Origin: Chloromonas sp. AAM2
Taxonomy: Eukaryota > Chlorophyta > Chlorophyceae > Chlamydomonadales > Chlamydomonadaceae
Direction: 5' to 3'
Length of the DNA: 24,627 bases
Assembly: GCA_004335635.1 (NCBI GenBank)
Contig: QAXH01001913.1
Coordinates: forward strand, 1 to 24,627
In this document: piece by piece, positions 19,839-24,627 of the stretch
Numbering within the stretch: the stretch's first letter is position 1
Layout: every line of letters begins with the position of its first letter
The notes under the pieces: model-generated
Database searches by the model: none
What the model saw: the letters and a program-made list of their open reading frames with translations, nothing else
What the model was told of the DNA's origin: nothing
Program-made: the position numbers and the translations under genes

Positions 19839-20942
19839 ATGACCCCATCGCCGGTCAAGCAGCAGCCAAAGCCAACGCTGGTGTTGCCGCGCTGGCTGTC
19901 TGGCATTGGCAATGTGAACTATGTCGCCCACAAGTTTGCACAGCTGTATGGCGGCAAATGCAACCGCAGCAAGCAGCCCATCAAGTGGGGCAGGCTCAAA
20001 ATCCAGCTGGAGAGCAGAGACACCGATGTTGACAGCGCGCATGTTGCGTGGTTGAGAGCATGCGGTGCAACATTCAGGCACAAGCTCAAATTGCACGACC
20101 TGGCAGCATTGTATGTGTACACAACACAGGACTTTGGGAAAATCCAGAAACACCTGAGGAAAGGTCGCACAAACCAAAAACAGGCAGCAGCATGGCTCAA
20201 GGATGAGCTGGCACCCTCAAGGTACTCCATCCCAGGCGTTGGAATCAGGTTGTTGGAGGAGCTACGGCCGGGGTCGCGCGCAGTCGCAGTCATCAGGCGT
20301 GGCAGTGACACCAGGCTGAATGAACGCCTTGCTGCAGCATGGCAGGCGCTGCACGTACGCCTGCCCAAGCTGTCAGATGATGCCAATGACGCGACCATAC
20401 AGGCACGCGAGCTGGCACTTGATGCGCGCGACAAGGCGGCAAGAAGTGCGCTCGCAAGCGCGCACAAAAAGCGGCTGCTCACGCCTGCGTTTCTGAGTGC
20501 TGTTCACAGACAGCACATCCGCAGCCAGTCTGGGTGGCACTTCTGCCGCCAGCTGCTGCGGACAGGCATCGTGCGCAACATTGACAAGGAGCTGCTGAAC
20601 GTTAGACAGCAGCAGTGGAGGAGAGTGCTGGACGCGTATGTGGATGACTTGGACGCGGTGTTTGCAAAGATGCCACCGTTAGCCAAGGACCTGTCGCTGT
20701 ACAGAGGGGTCAGAGCATGGAAAGGAAAGGATACACTCCTAGACAAAGGGTATGCGTCGGCCACTCTGATCCAGGACACCGCACGCGACTTCGTGTCGCA
20801 AGAGACCAGCTGCTGCCTGCTTCGCATCACTGTCCCAGCAGGCACTCGTGTGCTGCCCATCATGCTGGCCTCGCGCTATGAGGAACAGGAGGTGCTGCTG
20901 CCGCGCAACGTGCCGCTTGCAGTCGAGCTGGTTCAAATGTGA
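19839..20942 (+). CDS. R-S-E class ADP-ribosyltransferase domain protein
   Basis: A 367-residue intact frame. ATG 19839 was chosen because it lies 41 bp after the preceding stop; the frame is open further upstream but overlaps the HA coding region. The C-terminal ~90 residues carry the three signatures of R-S-E mono-ADP-ribosyltransferases: Arg289 in LSLYRGV, Ser307 in GYASATL (variant of the STS motif) and the ExE motif in YEEQEVLLPRN (Glu349, Glu351). This fold transfers ADP-ribose from NAD+ to a protein target. The N-terminal ~270 residues are basic and helical with no recognised domain; they may be a targeting or virion-associated part. No signal peptide is seen. The target is unknown, and the neighbouring kinase and protease suggest a set of host-modifying enzymes. 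It ends 21 bp from the convergent kinase gene. Confidence 0.78.
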   Translation: MTPSPVKQQPKPTLVLPRWLSGIGNVNYVAHKFAQLYGGKCNRSKQPIKWGRLKIQLESRDTDVDSAHVAWLRACGATFRHKLKLHDLAALYVYTTQDFGKIQKHLRKGRTNQKQAAAWLKDELAPSRYSIPGVGIRLLEELRPGSRAVAVIRRGSDTRLNERLAAAWQALHVRLPKLSDDANDATIQARELALDARDKAARSALASAHKKRLLTPAFLSAVHRQHIRSQSGWHFCRQLLRTGIVRNIDKELLNVRQQQWRRVLDAYVDDLDAVFAKMPPLAKDLSLYRGVRAWKGKDTLLDKGYASATLIQDTARDFVSQETSCCLLRITVPAGTRVLPIMLASRYEEQEVLLPRNVPLAVELVQM

Positions 20943-20963
20943 CCAATCTATGTGGTACTTGTT

Positions 20964-21656
20964 CTACTTCTTCTTTTTGAGTGATGTTGAGGCCAGGCGC
21001 AGCACGAGCCGCCGCAGCATGTCCTGGACGCGGTTGCGCAGTGCATCGCTGTCGTCCAAGTTGTGCAGCTGCCGGAGGTCGTCGGCTTGTGTGTCAGCCA
21101 GGCTTCTGGAAAAGCCGTAGTCAATGATGAGCACGTCCTTGACACCCAGCGGCTTGTCCGTCGCCCGCTTCACGCGCCTTGCAGGCACCACAATCACATT
21201 CCCGTCGTGCAGGTCGTTGTGTGAAATGCCAGCTGCATGCAGGGCCTCAACACGCTGTTGCAGCATGCGCTCGGCATCCTGGACATCCTGTTGCACAGCA
21301 ACGTGGCGCCACTGCGTCAGCGACTCGCCCACGACCAAGTCCATGACGATCACACCATGCTGCACGCCGTCGTACCTGCAGGTGAACGCATCGTGCACAC
21401 GCGGGCTGATGCCCAGCTCCCCGCATCGCGTCGCGACCCTCACCTCGGTGGACCACTCATCCCACACTTTTTGGAATGATTTGTAGTCTGACTGAGCGAG
21501 CGTGGCAACTTTGACAGCACGTGCGTCGCCATTTGCAAGGACAACTTTAAACACGTCTCCAAACCCACCTGAGCCCAGCACTTCCACAGCCACAGTCACA
21601 GCTGCACCAGTCTTTGAATTTGCTTTTGACTTGGACTGTGTTGCCTGCCCTTGCAC
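20964..21656 (-). CDS. Minimal protein kinase-like protein
   Basis: An intact 230-residue frame on the minus strand. Motifs: glycine loop GSGGFGDVF (28-36), catalytic Lys49 in AVKVA, probable helix-C Glu71, catalytic loop HNDLHDGN (Asp148, Asn153) and metal-binding IIDYGFSR (Asp179, DYG in place of DFG). All ATP-binding and catalytic residues are present. The protein ends ~45 residues after the DYG motif with a Lys-rich tail, so most of the usual C-lobe is absent, as in Bud32-like and several viral small kinases. The HNDLHDGN and DYG variants also point to that group rather than to the large plant receptor-like kinases. It is convergent with the ADP-ribosyltransferase gene and downstream of the 75-residue gene on the same strand, from which 57 bp separate it. 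No introns. The substrate is unknown. Confidence 0.82.
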   Translation of the reverse strand: MQGQATQSKSKANSKTGAAVTVAVEVLGSGGFGDVFKVVLANGDARAVKVATLAQSDYKSFQKVWDEWSTEVRVATRCGELGISPRVHDAFTCRYDGVQHGVIVMDLVVGESLTQWRHVAVQQDVQDAERMLQQRVEALHAAGISHNDLHDGNVIVVPARRVKRATDKPLGVKDVLIIDYGFSRSLADTQADDLRQLHNLDDSDALRNRVQDMLRRLVLRLASTSLKKKK

Positions 21657-21713
21657 GCCAGCTAGACATGCGCTGCGTGGCTGCTGGGGGTCGGCTGCCT
21701 GCCTGGCGATGTA

Positions 21714-21941
21714 CTAACGCACTGCCCGGGAGCGCATGTGGCGCTGGTCCATGGCACCCACCACCAGGGCGTGCAATGCAGCATGCACAGGCATGGCAAT
21801 TGATGCCAACAAGGCATTGGCACGGCGGGTGTCCAGTGCAGACAGCTGCTTCAATGTGTGTTGCTCTTGTTGTTTGAGTAGCTCATCCACAGCAGATGCT
21901 GCATTACTGAACGCCGACAGGCTTGGCATCGTGGCATTCAT
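21714..21941 (-). CDS. 75-residue hypothetical protein
   Basis: A short minus-strand frame starting MNATMPSLSAFSNAAS. It is Ala/Leu/Gln-rich and helical, with a probable coiled coil in the first half (VDELLKQQEQHTLKQLSALD) and no membrane segment or known motif. It lies 57 bp upstream of the kinase on the same strand and may be co-transcribed. It is called as a gene because it fills the gap in an otherwise tightly packed block and its composition is protein-like. It could still be spurious. Confidence 0.5.
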   Translation of the reverse strand: MNATMPSLSAFSNAASAVDELLKQQEQHTLKQLSALDTRRANALLASIAMPVHAALHALVVGAMDQRHMRSRAVR

Positions 21942-22116
21942 CTACAATGCACCTCGAAAAATATCCAAGGTTCCACAGATGACGCTGCTTGAGATTTTGT
22001 AAAGTCAACCAACCTGTTACCGTTAGGCCCCCTTTAACTTCCATGCAGCGATCATCCTACTTTGATGACTCGGCGTTCTATTCAATTGGTGCCTCTGATA
22101 AGACACATGCCACACA
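21942..22116. promoter_or_regulatory. Divergent intergenic region between the 75-residue gene and the protease gene
   Basis: A 175-bp gap between divergent starts that is more A/T-rich than the flanking coding DNA (for example around 21955-22005). It is the only place in the insert long enough for a bidirectional promoter. No specific element was identified. Confidence 0.35.
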
Positions 22117-23914
22117 ATGCTTCGTCGTCGCGACCCAGAAGGGTCCTATGATGATGAGAGACTCATCAGTGCCAAGGCAACTCCTGGCAGCTTGCTGTAT
22201 GAAAACTTCAAGCCCATCTATGCTTACAACACCGACCGCACATTGAGCGAAAAGCCCTCCAGAATGCAGGATTCAGAGTTTGCTGAGGACCAGCAGCTGT
22301 TTGAGAAGCGGGAGAGCGCTTCAGGTGTGCAATTCAACGGCTAATTGGGGTGTTTTGCATTACTGTCGCTCAGCTCTCTTCTCTCAAAGAAAGAAACTCG
22401 TCCTTGCATCAGCAGGCCTGTGGCAACTGTCAGTCCATGACAAGGAGCGCAACCAGTATGGTTCAGCCTTCTTTCTGTCTCAGCCCTTCATCCTGGATGA
22501 CCAGCTGAAGCATGTTCTGAACTGGGAGGGTGTGCCTGGCTATGACTGCATCATGTTTTGCTCAGCCATGTAAGTGCACAGCGTCCACAAGCACCAGTGC
22601 CTGGTTGTAGGTCAGCACAGGCAGCAAGCAGCTGATGCTGGCTGTATGGCTTCTGGCTTGCTGCTGGCTGTGCACACACATGCAGGCATGTGTTCAGAGA
22701 CGAAGTACAAGACAAACCCAGGTTTGCAGCAGAAGTGGTGGCCAGCTCCACCCTCAGCTTGATCACTCAGTCTCGCTCTTACAGGATTTTGGCCAGGTCA
22801 TCTCAACCAGTGTATGAAAGTAAGTACCAGTACTACTGATGTCGTAGTCCTGTCTCAACATACACATGCATCCACACATTAGGCTTGTTGTTATTTTCAT
22901 GATGCAGATGTGTCCACCAAGATGGACTCCCCCAGGCTTGTCACAGCACTTGGTCGGCACTTCAAAGCCCTGCCTCCAGACGTCACCACTGGCGTGGAAC
23001 GAGACGCTGCTTTTGTGATTGGTGTGATGACATGCCATCCCACGTGGTTCAGAGACAAAGACAGGCCTGAGAGCAAGCCTTACTTCTTCGTCCCATGTGC
23101 CACACCACCGGTTGCGGGTGGTGATGACGTAATGGTTGTCACAGGGTACCCATGTAAGTGCCGCAGCACTGTATGGCATGCATTGCAACATTGTACAGCT
23201 GTGTTGGTCAATGCTGCAGCGGCTGTTGGTGTACAGCTGTATGTATGGCGCTCACGCAGTTGCATACTTCGGCATGCAGGTGAGCCCACCCAGGATCACC
23301 TGGAGCAGGTGTATGGTGTCACAGAGACAGACATGTTGAGGGCGCTGCTGGAGTACAGGTCCCTGTTGCTCCCAAACAACCTGTCTGCATCTGCTGGCGA
23401 TGTGATTGCGGTGGGCCAGGCACAGATCAAGCACAGGTGCAGCACAGGCCCTGGCATGTCAGGTGGCCCGTTGTGGCCTCTGGACTATCCCTGCACATTC
23501 CACGGCGTCCACTGCAAGTCATCTGGATCAGACATCCGTGCCAATTTCAACCGCGCATACAGCGCGCATGCAGGCCTGTTTGCGCTGAACTACGCAAGGT
23601 ATGCATGCCCTCACTGGCGAACGTGCAACATGTAATTTTCTGCAGGTGTGCACAGCATCAATGTGGCCAAACTTGCGCGGCACATGCACTGCAGGTTTGT
23701 GTTGCCTGTGCTGTCCAAGACAAGGCAGCAGGATTGGCCGCAGCCCTACATGCTGGAGACCGTTACCGACTACCTGCTGGCCCACAAGTCGCTGCTGGAG
23801 CAGCACACTGTGGATGGCCGCCCGTTGTGGGACAATGCAAAGGCCTTCTTTCAGGCACAGGATGTGCAAATCCATGGCACACAACAAGGAACAGCAATCA
23901 GTAGCAGCCAGTGA
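22117..23914 (+). CDS. Chymotrypsin-like serine protease (six exons)
   Basis: Exons are 22117-22324, 22374-22569, 22686-22819, 22908-23153, 23280-23598 and 23656-23914. All introns are GT…AG (donors GTGTGC, GTAAGT three times, GTATGC). Phases 1, 2, 1, 1, 2 close to 453 residues ending in TGA, with an in-frame stop 18 nt before the ATG. The trypsin-like (PA clan) triad is visible: His136 in SAMHVF (the TAAH equivalent, split by intron 2), Asp212 in ERDAAFVIGV, and Ser322 in GPGMSGGPLW (the GxSGGP motif). MVVTGYP before the Ser domain matches the usual strand. The N-terminal ~85 residues are polar with no signal peptide, so cytosolic or virion location is likelier than secretion. The C-terminal ~90 residues are unassigned. 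Having five introns of 49-126 bp is unusual for its intronless neighbours. The substrate is unknown. Confidence 0.82.
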
Positions 23915-23980
23915 GCTATTGCGTATTGGATACATGGACTGTCAAAGTTGTGTCGTTGCACTCCAATGAGTTGCAAGTTA

Positions 23981-24130
23981 CTACAATGCAATCATGCAAG
24001 TGCCCTTGATGGCGACTGCCACTGCGCTGGCTGACTTTGACTTTGGCTTTGACCTTGACTTTGTTGTTGACTTTTTATTGTCCTCTGCTTCTTCCTCATA
24101 ATCATCGTCCTCCTCATCGTCCTCCTCCTC
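23981..24130 (-). pseudogene. C-terminal tail of an acidic/Lys-Ser-rich protein, truncated at the insert edge
   Basis: The minus-strand frame from the right 26-bp repeat to TAG 23983-23981 encodes a run of Glu/Asp with one Tyr, then a Lys/Ser/Thr tract (KKSTTKSRSKPKSKSAS) and a short hydrophobic end. It has no start codon, and the 26-bp repeat brings an in-frame stop upstream. This is therefore the last ~50 codons of a gene cut off at the junction. Acidic then basic tails of this kind are common in viral and chromatin DNA-binding proteins, but the parent protein cannot be named. On the plus strand it appears as CTTTGA-type hexamer repeats, so simple-sequence DNA is the alternative explanation. 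Confidence 0.5.
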
Positions 24131-24154
24131 TCTGTTTTTGATGCTAGGCTAACA
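24129..24154 (+). repeat. 26-bp direct repeat, right copy, at the insert boundary
   Basis: Identical to 18954-18979. Here the plus-strand reading frame through the repeat (SVFDARLT) runs on without a stop into the downstream frame. The repeat also has the look of an intron 3' end (T-rich tract, then GCTAG). Either way it belongs to the resumed host sequence. Confidence 0.97.
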
Positions 24155-24403
24155 TCAACAACAACCACCCAGGTTCACATTCTATACAATAACTCATTGA
24201 CTGAACAAGCCACGCACATACATGCCAGAACTGCAGTTGCACGGCACCTTGGCAAGAAAGGTGAAAGCTCGTCTTCTCTGCAACAATGCCTGGGGCTTTT
24301 GAAGGAGGGGTTTGTACAGCGAACTTCTGGCACAAGCCCTACACACATGTTCATGCATGGCATTGAATACAGGGCTGTCTGCCAGCACACTCCTTGCGGT
24401 TAG
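24155..24403 (+). CDS. Resumed plus-strand exon to the right of the insert, function unknown
   Basis: The plus frame is open through the 26-bp repeat to TAG 24401-24403. A likely acceptor (CACCCAG) precedes 24173, and a donor-like GTTAGT at 24399 would remove the stop. The encoded peptide includes VHILYNNSLTEQATHIHAR and LLKEGFVQRTSGTSPTHMF, which is protein-like but unrecognised. I read it as an exon of a host gene that was split from sequence left of 18954 by the insertion. The minus strand is also open here, so the strand call is moderate. Confidence 0.4.
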   Translation, partial: STTTTQVHILYNNSLTEQATHIHARTAVARHLGKKGESSSSLQQCLGLLKEGFVQRTSGTSPTHMFMHGIEYRAVCQHTPCG

Positions 24404-24627
24404 TACAAACTAGACTTGGACAGCAATGGCTGCAATCAGTTGATGCTACTGTCTTGTTTGTTCAATATACTGACAGAAAAACAAGTCAGTCATGAAATTT
24501 TCTAGGCATGGTATGCAGCTCCGCCAGATGTCCACAATGCTGCTCGTTTGCAACAGCCAAACACAAAGTCAGCATGTAGCCACTATGCTGGCATGCGCTC
24601 CAGCTTCACGCTCACATGATGCACTTG
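24404..24627. other. Right edge of window, nothing recognised
   Basis: A/T-richer sequence with no open frame worth calling. It is probably intron or 3' flank of the preceding exon. Confidence 0.4.

Larger units (their letters stand above)
18980..24128. mobile_element. Virus-like gene block captured between 26-bp direct repeats
   Basis: The segment holds six closely packed genes in mixed orientation: truncated methyltransferase-HA (+), ADP-ribosyltransferase (+), kinase (-), 75-residue protein (-), serine protease (+) and an acidic tail (-). Intergenic gaps are 21, 57, 175 and 66 bp apart from the 41 bp between the first two. The surrounding host genes have long introns and kilobase spacers. 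Both end genes have lost their N-termini at the repeats. HA-domain proteins, DNA methyltransferases and minimal kinases are frequent in large algal DNA viruses (Nucleocytoviricota) and in their endogenised copies in green algae. No hallmark capsid, polymerase or packaging ATPase gene is present, so the viral label is inferred. No terminal inverted repeats or recombinase were found. Confidence 0.7.

Noticed and set aside
24032..24128. Plus-strand hydrophobic peptide reading into the right repeat
   Set aside because: The Ile/Val/Leu run is the antisense of the acidic minus-strand tail and of simple-sequence DNA. It is not credible as a membrane segment.
18954..24154. Site-specific (att-type) integration of a circular virus
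   Set aside because: No recombinase is present, and joining the two insert ends would bring two truncated genes head to head rather than restoring one. Capture of a linear fragment explains the ends better.

Overview
This is nuclear DNA of a eukaryote, most likely a green alga. Genes have several spliceosomal introns with GTAAGT/GTGAGT-type donors and CAG acceptors, one gene encodes a very long Gln/Pro/Ser-rich protein, and the one clearly recognisable cellular gene is TAF7 in a short plant-sized form. All gene models below were spliced by hand. The strongest support is that intron phases close in frame across TAF7 (5 exons), the large minus-strand gene (5 exons) and a protease gene (6 exons).

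Layout. Positions 3-329: 3' end of a Gln/Ala-rich coding region, possibly gag-like. 330-1819: no gene. 1820-3647 (minus): TAF7, a TFIID subunit. 4021-7117: a decayed mobile element bracketed by two direct copies of a ~130-bp repeat. It carries a Pif1-type helicase with a C-terminal HNH zinc domain and a retroviral-fold integrase, both on the minus strand and both frameshifted. 7118-8961: gene-free, with small repeats. 8962-15840 (minus): a ~1,760-residue low-complexity protein with a C-terminal membrane segment. 15841-17304: gene-poor, with a perfect 70-bp tandem duplication. 17305-18407 (minus): a small three-exon gene of unknown function. 18954-24154: a compact, virus-like block flanked by an exact 26-bp direct repeat. 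From 24155 a plus-strand reading frame, probably host, resumes.

The virus-like block (18980-24128) holds, in order: the C-terminal part of a DNA methyltransferase fused to two helicase-associated (HA) domains (+), an R-S-E ADP-ribosyltransferase (+), a minimal protein kinase (-), a 75-residue protein (-), a spliced chymotrypsin-like serine protease (+), and the acidic C-terminal tail of another protein (-). Gaps between genes are 21-175 bp. Both outermost genes lack their N-termini exactly at the 26-bp repeats. I infer that a fragment of a larger DNA-virus-like genome was captured at a chromosome break and that the 26 bp is the filled-in stagger. No capsid, polymerase or packaging gene is in the window, so viral origin is an inference from gene content and density.

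The two most unusual objects are the helicase/integrase element whose coding region abuts its direct repeats, and the captured methyltransferase/ADP-ribosyltransferase/kinase/protease block.
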